In this document: positions 1-8,484 of the stretch, in pieces | Layout of the letters: each line of letters starts with the position of its first letter | Position numbering within the stretch: position 1 is the stretch's first letter | From: Saprospiraceae bacterium | GTDB lineage: Bacteria > Bacteroidota > Bacteroidia > Chitinophagales > Saprospiraceae | NCBI GenBank assembly: GCA_026993525.1 | Contig: JALWSS010000144.1 | Coordinates: 1 to 50,814 of the forward strand | Length of the DNA stretch: 50,814 bases | Reading direction: 5' to 3' | Position numbers and translations under genes: made by a program | Notes under the pieces: generated by a model | Database searches by the model: none | Seen by the model: only the letters and a program-made list of their open reading frames with translations | What the model was told of the DNA's origin: nothing

Positions 1-390
1 GTCATTGGGCCGCACCAGTCAGCTCCTGAATTAAATTCCAGTGCAAAAAAAAACTGAAAACAGGAGCCAAGCGGAAGTTAGTGCCTGTAAGGGCTCCGCA
101 TGTACCTATGGAAAACTCTCAGCTCGTCACGAGCTCTGCTCGTTGACGCTATGTACAGTGGCCAGAGGCCGCTACTTATGTCCGCCACCGAGCAGAGCTC
201 GGGGCGAGCAGGTAAACTTCTCTAAACTTTTAATGCCTCACACGGAGCCCACTGAGTCCACGGAGGTTTTTCTTTGGTTTTTTTGAGCACCGGACAGAGT
301 CCGGCGCCAGCAGGATAATTCAGGCCGCAACTGAAAGTTGCAACCTGATGTGGAAACCTCTCTAAACCTCTCTGAACCTCTCAACCCTTC
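1..390. other. Non-coding, palindrome-rich region
   Basis: I see no convincing gene here. A 13-bp perfect inverted repeat, CGAGCTCTGCTCG at 130-142 and its complement at 189-201, encloses 46 bases. Two short hairpins follow: CCGGACAGAGTCCGG near 292-306 and GCAACTGAAAGTTGC near 328-342. A CCACTGAGTCCACGGAGG tract near 249-266 and a CTCTCTAAACC-type simple repeat near 357-392 complete the region. It looks like degenerate intergenic repeat material downstream of the minus-strand gene at 391-816. Confidence 0.6.
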
Positions 391-816
391 TCATTCACTC
401 ACATCCACGGATACGCTGCCGAGCAGGATGAGCAGCAGCAGGCCCACAAATGCTATGATGATGCCGATGACCAGGAAGATTATTCCGAGCACTGGTATCA
501 CCAGTCCGAGTAGAATGAACAGGCCGCCGAGCAGCATGACGATCAGGCCCAGAAAGCCCAGGCTGAAGTTGGCGCTGAACTTGCCTTTCTTGCGCCATTT
601 TTCTTGCTTCTTCTCAAATTTCTTTTGCCATTTGTTCAGGCGCTTTTGCCAGCGTTTGGCTTGGCGCTCCGTTTTTGCGGCCTTGCGGCTTGCTTTGATC
701 TCTGTTTTGTCAGGTGCAGGTGTGGTGCTCTCTGAAGCTCTGGCGGCAGCGTTCAGGCCGGTGCTTTGAAAAACCATGGCGAGCAGGAGGGTAAGCAACA
801 ACGGGGTAATTTTCAT
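391..816 (-). CDS. Small membrane protein with basic Trp/Lys-rich stalk
   Basis: The protein has 141 residues counted from the ATG at 816. An in-frame ATG 33 bases upstream would only add residues ahead of an obvious signal peptide, so the shorter start is chosen. The signal peptide (about residues 1-24) is followed by a highly basic, Lys/Gln/Trp-rich helix (about 35-78, with KRWQKRLNKWQKKFEKKQEK). Two adjacent hydrophobic segments rich in Gly, Leu and Ile form the C-terminal third. The arrangement suggests an envelope protein whose charged stalk could touch lipid, DNA or cell wall. I do not recognise a named family and assign no function. It lies downstream of the redoxin-dockerin gene on the same strand, about 100 bases away. 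Confidence 0.75.
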   Translation of the reverse strand: MKITPLLLTLLLAMVFQSTGLNAAARASESTTPAPDKTEIKASRKAAKTERQAKRWQKRLNKWQKKFEKKQEKWRKKGKFSANFSLGFLGLIVMLLGGLFILLGLVIPVLGIIFLVIGIIIAFVGLLLLILLGSVSVDVSE

Positions 817-919
817 TGCATTCGGGTTTTGATGTGAAATGAAAAACAAACCGGAAGGAGCGTGCCTTCCGGTTTGGTCGGGTGTTCGGACTTATGATGG
901 TGTCTGTTTGGAGTTACCC

Positions 920-2263
920 CTATTTGAGCGGTTTGATTTTGATGAGTTCGTGAACATTCACTTTCAGTTCAGGCTTCAGTTTCAGCTTCAGCACCACCTT
1001 GTTGCGGATAGAGGGATTGGCCAGTTTTACCAACAGGCGTTCATTTCCCGAAGGGGTGTTGGTAACCCCCTGTACCCATACAACTTTGGGGTCCGAAACG
1101 ATGTCGAGGATTTTGCCCTGAAGCTGGATTTCATTCCAGACGCCGGGTTTCAGGTCATCGGCTTCCAGGCTGATGGTCTCAAAATCGGCTTGCAGGTTGG
1201 CCTGGATATTATCCGAAGGTGGATCATCGTTGCCAAAGCCCGGATTGGCGCTGAAGTTCACATCGCCTTTTTTCACTCCGTAAATGGAAAGGGTCACCAG
1301 GGTGTCGCCGGGTTGCACGCTGAACTCGATGGCGCAACTGCCGGGGACAGCCGGATCGCAGGCGGAGTTGTAGAATATCCAGGAGGGTTGAATGAAAATC
1401 ATCCCAAGGATCCACTTCCGAAGGCTTACCATGTCGAGGGTTGTAATGGATCCATTGCCGTTGATATCGGCGGCCAGCAGTTGCCAGAAGTCGAGGGTGT
1501 CCACGGCGAGGATGTGTTTGGCGATGAGCACCATGTCGAAGGTGGTGACGCCGTTGGGGAGCGAGTCAAGTTTTTCGGGGTAAACGGTGTACACCAGCCC
1601 GGGGGTGGCGTCCATGTAGAAGTCCAGTTGGTTGGCGGTGAGAATGGTGGCGGTATCCTGCTTAACGGTGAAGGTAGTGCTTCCGATGGGTGTTCCGTTG
1701 GGCATGGTGACGGTTCCCGTAACGTGTACATTGACGGGTGGGAGCTGGGCACCGGTAGCGGCTATGGCGTCAGAGATGGCATCGGCTTTGGCCTGGCCGA
1801 GCATGCCAAAGCCCACGTTGAAATTGACGGATCCATCCGGGGCGATAACGATGAAGGCGGGGGTTCCGAAAAAAGGGCCGAACTGCCCGCCCAGGTAGGG
1901 TTGGAGGGCGTCCAGTGCGCCGCCCTCTTTTCCGGCACCGGCAAAGGTGGCACTGTGGTCAGAGAGCCAGTTGGCCACATCGGCATTGTCGTCAAAGTTT
2001 TGGGTGCTCATGCAGAAAAACACGACATCGTGCTGGCCGCTGCCCCATTTTTCATTCAGGGGTTCCATAAAGGGGGCGAAAGCGTTGCAGGGCGGGCAGG
2101 TGGTGAACATCATTTCGATGACCACCGTTTTACCCTGGTCGAGGTAGTCGGCATACAGGCTGTGGTTTTGGCCATCGGTGGCTGTGATGGTGAAATCCGG
2201 AGCCTGCTGTGCCTGAAGTTGCGAAGCGAGGAGAAAAAGGAAGAGGGATAGATAAGCTTTCAT
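920..2263 (-). CDS. Secreted thioredoxin-fold protein fused to dockerin-like repeats
   Basis: This 447-residue protein has a signal peptide (about 1-18). A TlpA/peroxiredoxin-type thioredoxin domain (about 20-170) carries the redox motif C56-P-P-C59 and the cis-proline loop GTP at 133-135. A linker follows, then a dockerin-type module (about 237-288) with one clear calcium loop, DINGNGSITTLD, and a more degenerate half containing GVTTFDMVLIAKHIL. The C-terminal 150 residues resemble the beta-sandwich that follows dockerin-like units in Saprospiraceae secreted proteins. No T9SS sorting tail is visible. The likely role is extracytoplasmic thiol-disulfide exchange on or near the surface, with the dockerin giving calcium-dependent docking. 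The fold calls are firm; substrate and partner are inferred. Confidence 0.85.
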   Translation of the reverse strand: MKAYLSLFLFLLASQLQAQQAPDFTITATDGQNHSLYADYLDQGKTVVIEMMFTTCPPCNAFAPFMEPLNEKWGSGQHDVVFFCMSTQNFDDNADVANWLSDHSATFAGAGKEGGALDALQPYLGGQFGPFFGTPAFIVIAPDGSVNFNVGFGMLGQAKADAISDAIAATGAQLPPVNVHVTGTVTMPNGTPIGSTTFTVKQDTATILTANQLDFYMDATPGLVYTVYPEKLDSLPNGVTTFDMVLIAKHILAVDTLDFWQLLAADINGNGSITTLDMVSLRKWILGMIFIQPSWIFYNSACDPAVPGSCAIEFSVQPGDTLVTLSIYGVKKGDVNFSANPGFGNDDPPSDNIQANLQADFETISLEADDLKPGVWNEIQLQGKILDIVSDPKVVWVQGVTNTPSGNERLLVKLANPSIRNKVVLKLKLKPELKVNVHELIKIKPLK

Positions 2264-2464
2264 GAGATTGTGAGGTGTTTGGTGAACGGAAAAAATTGCG
2301 ATAATTATTTGTGGCAGTTAATCTGAAGCGTACCAAATTTCGGGTTAATCTTCTAAAAATGAAAGGATAACGCATTTTTTGGACTGGAAATAACCGAAAT
2401 CAGTTAGTTGCGGAAAAGGGAACTTGCTGCATGCCGGGTCGTTTTCCATGTTCCTCAATATGGT

Positions 2465-2472
2465 TACCTTCG
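2465..2472 (+). promoter_or_regulatory. -7 element TACCTTCG upstream of lipB
   Basis: TACCTTCG matches the Bacteroidota -7 consensus TAnnTTTG with one change. A T-rich -33 candidate (TTTTCC near 2442) lies about 20 bases upstream. The first transcribed bases, GCGCCGCTTTT, resemble those of the ribosomal promoters at 16605, 20149 and 25038. The placement implies that translation of lipB starts at 2517, not further upstream. Confidence 0.6.
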
Positions 2473-2516
2473 CGCCGCTTTTCAAAAAGGGCCGTCCAAG
2501 CACCCTTTTACCGCCT

Positions 2517-3266
2517 ATGCCAAAAGTGTTTTTCAAAGATCTGGGTCGCATTTCCTACCGTGAAGCGTGGGACCTGCAGCAGAGCCTGCACAACGAGTTG
2601 GTACAACGAAAGCGAGCCAACAGGCAGGCTGAAGCGCATGGCAGGTCGGCAGAACCGTTGCACCATTACCTGCTCTTTTGCGAACACCCTCCGGTTTACA
2701 CCCTGGGTAAAAGCGGGTCGGCAGACCACCTGCTTTTGGACGAGCAGGGGCTTGCGGAAAAGGGCATAGAGTTTTTCAGGATCAACAGGGGCGGCGACAT
2801 TACCTACCACGGCCCGGGCCAAATCGTCGGTTATCCCATTTTCGACCTCGACGATTTCTTTACCGATGTGCACCGTTATGTTCGCTACCTGGAAGAGGCT
2901 GTGATCCGGACCCTTGCCGAATACGGCCTTGAAGCCATGAGGATAAAGGAATACACGGGCGTTTGGTTGCCGGAAACCCGGGTTTTGCCGGCGCGGAAGA
3001 TTTGTGCCATCGGTGTGCATCTCAGCCGCTGGGTCACCATGCACGGCTTTGCGTTCAATGTCAACACGCAGTTGAATTATTTTCATCACATCATTCCCTG
3101 CGGCATAAACGACGAGAACAAAGCTGTGACCAGCCTGGCCGCCGAATTGGGCAAAGAAGTTGACATGGAAGAAGTGAAGGAAAAGCTGAAAAGGCATTAT
3201 GCCGGGCTTTTCGGTTTTGAGTTTGCCAACGGAGCTGAGCTTGACTCCTCAATATTTTCATCATGA
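2517..3266 (+). CDS. lipB: Octanoyltransferase LipB
   Basis: LipB transfers octanoate from octanoyl-ACP to lipoyl domains of 2-oxoacid dehydrogenases and the glycine cleavage system, in the cytosol. The 249-residue form starts at MPKVFFKDLG. The frame is open further upstream, but that part overlaps the promoter. Family motifs are present: RGGDITYHGPGQ at about 91-102, the catalytic lysine K161 in LPARKICAIG, and the acyl-thioester cysteine C195 in IIPCGIND. A basic insertion (about residues 30-48) separates the first helix from the LFCEHPP strand. The gene overlaps the next one by four bases (ATGA), so the two are probably translationally coupled. No lipA is nearby. Confidence 0.95.
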   Translation: MPKVFFKDLGRISYREAWDLQQSLHNELVQRKRANRQAEAHGRSAEPLHHYLLFCEHPPVYTLGKSGSADHLLLDEQGLAEKGIEFFRINRGGDITYHGPGQIVGYPIFDLDDFFTDVHRYVRYLEEAVIRTLAEYGLEAMRIKEYTGVWLPETRVLPARKICAIGVHLSRWVTMHGFAFNVNTQLNYFHHIIPCGINDENKAVTSLAAELGKEVDMEEVKEKLKRHYAGLFGFEFANGAELDSSIFSS

Positions 3267-3673
3267 AAAAAGACATTCCTCAATACAAGGTTGAAGATTT
3301 CGCTGTCGCAATAGTTCCCAGAGAGGAAAACGGACAGGTGGACGAAGAGATGTGGGATGTGTTCGTCATCAATTTCAAAGATGAGCCTATCCAAAACGTG
3401 CTGGTGAATTCACGTGGGTATGGCGAGATCGAAGGCGAGCAGATGAAGACCACCATTTTGAGGCATTTCTTCAACGAAATAGGCCCCAGGAGTGCCACCC
3501 ACGTGGAGCCCATCCAGACCAAACTCTTTGATATTGCCAACGAGTATTGGGTAAGCTTTTCTTTCGGTGAATACATGTACGACAAAAAGTATGTGTTCGT
3601 GAAGGGAAGCATTGCCGAGGAGAATTTCACAGACATCCCATTCATTGACAAAAAAGGTGTGATGATCCGGTAA
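3263..3673 (+). CDS. Conserved Bacteroidota protein of unknown function
   Basis: This 136-residue soluble protein has no signal peptide or membrane segment. It resembles a small family I recall as conserved and uncharacterised in Bacteroidota. Recognisable stretches are EMWDVFVINFKDEPIQNVLV, a central FFNEIGP, EPIQTKLFDIANEYWVSFS, and the C-terminus DKKGVMIR. Alternating hydrophobic patterns suggest a compact beta-rich fold. Its start overlaps the lipB stop by four bases and its stop is three bases from the thioesterase start. The three therefore form one operon, and a link to lipid or lipoate metabolism is possible but only inferred from position. Confidence 0.85.
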   Translation: MKKDIPQYKVEDFAVAIVPREENGQVDEEMWDVFVINFKDEPIQNVLVNSRGYGEIEGEQMKTTILRHFFNEIGPRSATHVEPIQTKLFDIANEYWVSFSFGEYMYDKKYVFVKGSIAEENFTDIPFIDKKGVMIR

Positions 3674-3676
3674 TGA

Positions 3677-4234
3677 ATGCCGGAGCCCAACCAAAACATC
3701 CAGGCTGATATGATTAAGAATGCCAAAAAAGTAAGTGAGTCTGTAACCGTGATGACCGAGATGGTGATGCCCAACGATACCAACCCGTTGGGCAACCTCA
3801 TGGGGGGAACCCTCATGCGCTGGATGGATATCGTTGCCAGTATTTGTGCAGGAAAGCACTGTGAGGCGCATGTGGTTACAGCCTCGGTGGATCACGTGAG
3901 CTTCCACAAGGCCATACCCCTGGGAGATGTGGTGACGTTGAACGCAAGGGTTACCCGGGCTTTTAACACCTCCGTTGAGATTTTTGTGGAGGTCTTTGCC
4001 TCCAACCTCAAAGGCGGCAACCCCCGCAAATGCAACCATGCTTATTTTACTTTTGTCGGAATTGGCGAAGAAACCAAAAAGCCCTGCAAAGTGCCACAGG
4101 TCATCCCGCTTACCAGTGATGAGCAGCAGTTGTACGAAGGGGCCATGCGCCGCCGGGAAGTACGATTGGTGCTGAGCGGCCGGATGAAACCCGACGAGGC
4201 TTCAGAAATAAGGGCTTTGTTCGGAAAAACGTAG
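3677..4234 (+). CDS. Hot-dog fold acyl-CoA thioesterase
   Basis: The 185-residue protein is predicted to hydrolyse acyl-CoA to free acid and CoA in the cytosol. It matches the single-domain acyl-CoA hydrolase family (YciA/BACH type). The hot-dog signature spans about residues 30-75: MPNDTNPLGNLMGGTLMRWM, then the VVTASVDHVSFHKAIPLGD strand. The family's N-xx-G-xxx-GG pattern and the following acidic residue are present. The C-terminal 60 residues are charged and variable. An alternative start is M12 at 3710. It is the last gene of the lipB operon and converges on the small membrane-protein gene only six bases away. Chain-length preference cannot be read from the sequence. Confidence 0.9.
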   Translation: MPEPNQNIQADMIKNAKKVSESVTVMTEMVMPNDTNPLGNLMGGTLMRWMDIVASICAGKHCEAHVVTASVDHVSFHKAIPLGDVVTLNARVTRAFNTSVEIFVEVFASNLKGGNPRKCNHAYFTFVGIGEETKKPCKVPQVIPLTSDEQQLYEGAMRRREVRLVLSGRMKPDEASEIRALFGKT

Positions 4235-4240
4235 GGGGGC

Positions 4241-4372
4241 TCAGGCAACAGACCTGTAGAGCAGGTACAAAAGGATCAGCATTACAACCACAGAAATAAT
4301 TGCCACCCTGAAAAACTTTCTCGAATCACGCTTGTCGAGTGCAGCTTGTCTTCTTTTTCTTTTCGATGCCAT
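4241..4372 (-). CDS. 43-residue single-pass membrane protein
   Basis: A short reading frame on the minus strand runs from ATG at 4372 to TGA at 4241. It starts MASKRKRRQAALDKRDSRKF, a strongly basic N-terminus of about 20 residues, and ends in one hydrophobic helix (about 21-40) followed by RSVA. The basic-then-hydrophobic layout is that of a real small inner-membrane protein with its N-terminus in the cytoplasm. It lies 98 bases downstream of murQ on the same strand, so it is probably the last gene of the TsaC-like/murQ unit. Function is unknown. Short length limits certainty. Confidence 0.65.
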   Translation of the reverse strand: MASKRKRRQAALDKRDSRKFFRVAIISVVVMLILLYLLYRSVA

Positions 4373-4470
4373 AATGCCACAGTTTTGTGTTCGAAGTTCA
4401 TTCCAACTCACGGGGATGGAAAGCAGGGCTCAAGGTAATCAATATCACAAAAACCGGCTGGCTGCCAACC

Positions 4471-5292
4471 TCATTTCCCGGGATTTTTCTTCCGAAACAT
4501 TAAAACAGCTTTTCTGACAGAGCCATGGCTGACGAGCCATTCCCTGGCCTCATCGTAGCTCAGCCCGGTGTCATTGGCAACCATCCGGGTTCCCCTGTCC
4601 AGAAGTTTGTTATTGGAGAGCTGCATGTCCACCATTCTGTTGTCCTGCACCCTGCCCAACTTGATCATCAGGGAGGTGGACAGCATGTTCAGCACCAGCT
4701 TTTGGGCGGTGCCGGCTTTCATGCGGGTGCTGCCCGTCACAAACTCCGGCCCCGTGATCACCTCGATCGGATAATCGGCAGCGGCGGCTACGGGCGTGTC
4801 CGGATTGCAGGTGATGCACCCGGTGATGATGCCCTGTTGGCGGCAGGCTTTCAGTCCGCCCACCACATAGGGGGTGGTGCCCGAAGCGGCTATTCCCACC
4901 ACCACATCCTGCTGGTCCACGTGCCAGTCTTCCAGGTCTTTCCAGGCCTGTTCCAGGCTGTCTTCAGCGTGTTCCACCGCTTTTCTGATGGCGGTGTCGC
5001 CTCCGGCAATGAGGCCGATGACCATGTCGTGGGGAACTCCGAAAGTAGGCGGGCATTCCGAGGCGTCCAGAATGCCCAGCCGGCCGCTGGTGCCGGCACC
5101 GATGTAGAACAGGCGGCCGCCGTCTTTTACTTTACCGAAGGCAACCTCTACCAGTTTTTCAATGGCAGGTATGGCCTTTTCAACGGCCAGGGGAACGGTT
5201 TTGTCTTCCGCATTGATACTTGCGAGGATTTCCCGGATGGACATTTTCTCCAGGTGCCGGTAGTTGGAAGGCTGTTCGGTGATCTTTTGCAT
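4471..5292 (-). CDS. murQ: N-acetylmuramic acid 6-phosphate etherase MurQ
   Basis: MurQ cleaves the lactyl ether of MurNAc-6-phosphate to give GlcNAc-6-phosphate and D-lactate during peptidoglycan recycling in the cytosol. The 273-residue protein is the usual length for this phylum. The SIS-domain core is clear: GAGTSGRLGILDASECPPTFG at about 65-85, with the catalytic glutamate E79. A second acidic residue, E110 in the VEHAEDS segment, corresponds to the second catalytic glutamate. The family signature GPEFVTGSTRMKAGTAQK follows. It starts eight bases after the stop of the TsaC-like gene and is likely co-transcribed with it. No MurNAc transporter or AnmK is nearby. Confidence 0.96.
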   Translation of the reverse strand: MQKITEQPSNYRHLEKMSIREILASINAEDKTVPLAVEKAIPAIEKLVEVAFGKVKDGGRLFYIGAGTSGRLGILDASECPPTFGVPHDMVIGLIAGGDTAIRKAVEHAEDSLEQAWKDLEDWHVDQQDVVVGIAASGTTPYVVGGLKACRQQGIITGCITCNPDTPVAAAADYPIEVITGPEFVTGSTRMKAGTAQKLVLNMLSTSLMIKLGRVQDNRMVDMQLSNNKLLDRGTRMVANDTGLSYDEAREWLVSHGSVRKAVLMFRKKNPGK

Positions 5293-5300
5293 AGGCGGGT

Positions 5301-5870
5301 TTATTCCCGGATGAACTCCAGTTCTTCATCTTCGTTCAACCTTGCTATTACGCTGGGTGGCTCCATTTGTTTGTCCATTTGCCGGTGGCGCACCACATAC
5401 GTCACGTTTTCGATCACTGCCGAGCTCACTTCACCGAAATGGGCGGGGATGGGGCCGGCGCCAATGCAGGCCTCTGTGGCCACGACCGGATTGCCCAATT
5501 CACGGATCAGTTGGCTGCAAAACGGGTCTTTGATTATCCGGAGGGCAACAGCGCCCTCCGCTCCAAGGGCTTCTTCCGGCAACCCGACCCCTTCGTCAAA
5601 AACCATGGTCAACGGGCGTTGATGATGGGCCAGCAGTGTTTCTACCCTCGGATGCACAAAACCGGCGTGTGCCTTGAGCATCTCCATATCTGCAACCAGG
5701 ATGACCAGCGGATGTCCCTGGGGCAGTTGGCGAAGGGCTTTCAGGTTATTGATGGCCTCCGGGTTGCAGGCATCGCAACCGATGCTCCAGACGGTGTCGG
5801 TGGGGTAGAGGATGAGGCCGCCTTCCTGCAGGGCCTTGAGCGAGGGTTCCAGATCGGTGAATTGTATCAT
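5301..5870 (-). CDS. TsaC/Sua5/YrdC-family protein with altered active site
   Basis: The family makes threonylcarbamoyl-AMP from threonine, bicarbonate and ATP for the t6A37 modification of tRNA. The 189-residue sequence clearly has the YrdC fold: GGLILYPTDTVWSIGCDA at about 17-34, a PLTMVFDEG strand and ALRIIKDPFCSQLI. However, the KxR-SxN tetrad that binds ATP and substrate is lost. Aligned by eye, the KxR position reads R47-Q48-L49 and the STSAN segment reads A-T-E133-A-C135. It may therefore be a non-catalytic or re-purposed paralogue, with an orthodox TsaC elsewhere. It is the first gene of the unit with murQ. Confidence 0.85.
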   Translation of the reverse strand: MIQFTDLEPSLKALQEGGLILYPTDTVWSIGCDACNPEAINNLKALRQLPQGHPLVILVADMEMLKAHAGFVHPRVETLLAHHQRPLTMVFDEGVGLPEEALGAEGAVALRIIKDPFCSQLIRELGNPVVATEACIGAGPIPAHFGEVSSAVIENVTYVVRHRQMDKQMEPPSVIARLNEDEELEFIRE

Positions 5871-6109
5871 TTATCAGTTGGTTTTGCCTGTTCGTTCAAA
5901 TCTGAGGGGCCGGTTGTGGCGGGTGCTGTGCCAAAATGCTATCTTGCGACGCAAGCTTAAAAATTGTTTTCCCCGTTACACAACCATCACAAGGTTTCTA
6001 AAAACTTTTCCTTCGGGAAATGATTGTTCTACATTGAGGTTTAAATTCGGTTCAGAAAGCCCAAACGAGCTCTAAGAGCAAGTGTTCTGAAAAACGCAAA
6101 TTTGCATAC

Positions 6110-8365
6110 ATGGCTTTAACTTTTAAAATGAAAAGCCGCATTCTGGTGGCGTTTTCCCTGCTGATCGTCGCAATGACAGCGCAGGCAGCGCACATCATCG
6201 GTGGGGTGATCTCTTACGAGTGCCTGGGCCAGGGATCGTACAGATTCACCATGAAGATTTACCGGGATTGCAACGGTGGTGGCGCACCGTTTGACTCGGC
6301 ACTCGGTTCCCAGATTCCGGGAACGGTAACAGTTTTCGAAGGCAACAACAATGCGCCATACGCCATCGTGGAGCTGGGCCCGCCGATCATCACCAGCATC
6401 CAGCCCAACCTCAGCAACCCCTGCCTCATCGCCCCCAATGTTTGCGTTGAAGAAGGGGTTTACGAATTTTTTCTGGACCTGCCGGTCAGCCCCCAGAGCT
6501 ACCACATCGTTTACCAGCGTTGCTGCCGCAACAACACCATCACCAACATCCTCTCACCGGGCGAAACCGGTGCCACCTACTGGATGGAACTGACCCCGGA
6601 AGCCCAGGCCAATTGCAACAACAGCCCCGTTTTCAAGGAGTTTCCGCCCATTGTGATCTGTTCAGGCGAACCCATCAATTTCGATCACTCCGCCGTTGAC
6701 GAAGAAGGAGACGTGCTGGTGTACGAATTGTGCACGCCCTTTGACGGCGGCGGCACCAACCAGACCGATCCCTTTGAGCCACAGGGTGTTGCTCCAAATC
6801 CAGACTTGCCACCTCCTTTTTCACCGGTCACTTTTCTGGCGCCCAACTACACCTGGAACAGCCCCCTGGCTGCCAACCCGCCCCTGCAGATCAACCCCAC
6901 TACCGGCCTGCTGACCGGCGTGCCCAACGCCCTGGGCCAATACGTGGTCGGGGTTTGTGTGAAAGAGTACAGAGACAACAAGTTGCTCAGCGTTACCCGA
7001 AGGGACTTCCAGTTCAACGTGGCGCAATGCGACCCCACCGTAGTGGCAGATATTCTGGAAGACAGCCTGGTGAACGCCCAGGGCGAACAACAATTCGTCG
7101 TCAGGGGCTGCGGCAATACCGTCACATTCAAAAACCAGAGCTTCCAGGCCCAATACATCAACAACTTCCGGTGGGAGTTCGACATCAACGGCACCACCGA
7201 AACCCAAACCACCTGGGATGCCAATGTTACCTTTCCCGGCCCCGGCACCTACTTCGGAAAATTGTTCCTCAACCCCGGTACCAATTGTGGCGATACGGCC
7301 AACATCAAAGTGCACGTCTATCCGGAGATCAACGCCAACTTCACCTTCGACTACGATACCTGCGTGGCCGGTCCCGTCAGCTTTTTTGACCAGTCCACCA
7401 CCGGCGATCCCGAAGGCATCAAAGCATGGAGCTGGGACTTTGGCGACGGCATTGTCTCCATCAGCCAGAACCCCCAACACATTTACACCGTGCCCGGCAA
7501 CATCCCGGTGACCCTGCTGGTAACGGATCAGAACGATTGCGCCGACGCCTTGCAAAAATTCATTCCCTACTATCCGGTTCCACAATTGCTGGTGGTGGCC
7601 CCCAGCGAGTACATAGGCTGCCAGCCGGCCGGCATTTTCTTCGAAAACCTCTCAACCCCCATCAACGAGCTATACACCGTCAACTGGAATTTTGGCGACG
7701 GAACCACCGGACAGGGCATCAGTCCCACCCACGTTTACGAAGACATTGGGGTGTTTGACGTTTCACTGGAGATCATCTCTCCCATCGGTTGCCAGACCGA
7801 CACCTTCTGGCCCGAGCTGATTACGGTTCTGCCTTCTCCGATAGCAGATTTTACCTACACCCCTGACCAGCCCAGCAACATCGAACCAACGGTATATTTT
7901 ACGGATCAGTCCGTTGATGCGGTGAAATGGCGCTGGATGTTCGGCAATGCCGGCAATTCCATCCAGCAAAACCCCACCTTCACCTTCCCGGATACGGGTA
8001 TGCAGGTGGTGCAACTGGTGGTGTTTCACGAATCCGGCTGCACCGACACCATGACACAGTTGCTGGATGTCATTCCCGAAGTCAGGTATTGGTTGCCCAA
8101 CGCCTTCACCCCCGATGGTGATGGCCTCAACGACGTTTTCAAGGGAAAAGGCCTGTTGGAAGGGGCCACCAATTTCCGGATGATGGTCTTCAACCGTTAT
8201 GGTGAGCGCATTTTTGAAACCACCGACCCCGATGAAGGCTGGAATGGACGAAAAAACAACGTCGGAGAAATGGCACCTTTGGGCGTGTATCCCGTGGTGG
8301 TCACTTTCACCGATCCCCGTGGCAAACCGGTGGAGTTCCGGGGTTTTGCTACATTGGTGAAATAG
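6110..8365 (+). CDS. PKD-domain surface protein with T9SS type B sorting domain (copy 1)
   Basis: This 751-residue protein is exported by Sec (signal peptide ending near AQAA; M7 at 6128 is an alternative start) and then by the type IX secretion system. The N-terminal 400 residues start HIIGGVISYECLG and contain several conserved Cys pairs, including YQRCCRN. Three PKD-like beta-sandwich domains follow at about 405-490, 492-578 and 580-658; the first two carry WDFGDG or WNFGDG. The last 90 residues (from about 660) are the gliding-motility-associated type B C-terminal domain: LPNAFTPDGDGLNDVFKG, FNRYGERIFE, WNGR. It is probably an adhesin or surface polymer-binding protein. It is a tandem paralogue of the next gene. 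Confidence 0.9.
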   Translation: MALTFKMKSRILVAFSLLIVAMTAQAAHIIGGVISYECLGQGSYRFTMKIYRDCNGGGAPFDSALGSQIPGTVTVFEGNNNAPYAIVELGPPIITSIQPNLSNPCLIAPNVCVEEGVYEFFLDLPVSPQSYHIVYQRCCRNNTITNILSPGETGATYWMELTPEAQANCNNSPVFKEFPPIVICSGEPINFDHSAVDEEGDVLVYELCTPFDGGGTNQTDPFEPQGVAPNPDLPPPFSPVTFLAPNYTWNSPLAANPPLQINPTTGLLTGVPNALGQYVVGVCVKEYRDNKLLSVTRRDFQFNVAQCDPTVVADILEDSLVNAQGEQQFVVRGCGNTVTFKNQSFQAQYINNFRWEFDINGTTETQTTWDANVTFPGPGTYFGKLFLNPGTNCGDTANIKVHVYPEINANFTFDYDTCVAGPVSFFDQSTTGDPEGIKAWSWDFGDGIVSISQNPQHIYTVPGNIPVTLLVTDQNDCADALQKFIPYYPVPQLLVVAPSEYIGCQPAGIFFENLSTPINELYTVNWNFGDGTTGQGISPTHVYEDIGVFDVSLEIISPIGCQTDTFWPELITVLPSPIADFTYTPDQPSNIEPTVYFTDQSVDAVKWRWMFGNAGNSIQQNPTFTFPDTGMQVVQLVVFHESGCTDTMTQLLDVIPEVRYWLPNAFTPDGDGLNDVFKGKGLLEGATNFRMMVFNRYGERIFETTDPDEGWNGRKNNVGEMAPLGVYPVVVTFTDPRGKPVEFRGFATLVK

Positions 8366-8484
8366 CCCTGTTGGTTGATATTTTTTCCATTGCCGTTTCA
8401 TGGTCATTTTCTTCGGCAACCTGTCCTCAGGGACTTTCGAACCCAAAGACCGCCGGCACCTTCTAAAGGCCAACTTTAAAACAG

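Noticed and set aside
839-2251. A 470-codon open frame on the plus strand
   Set aside because: It lies wholly antisense to the redoxin-dockerin gene and has no recognisable family. It arises from the codon bias of the real gene.
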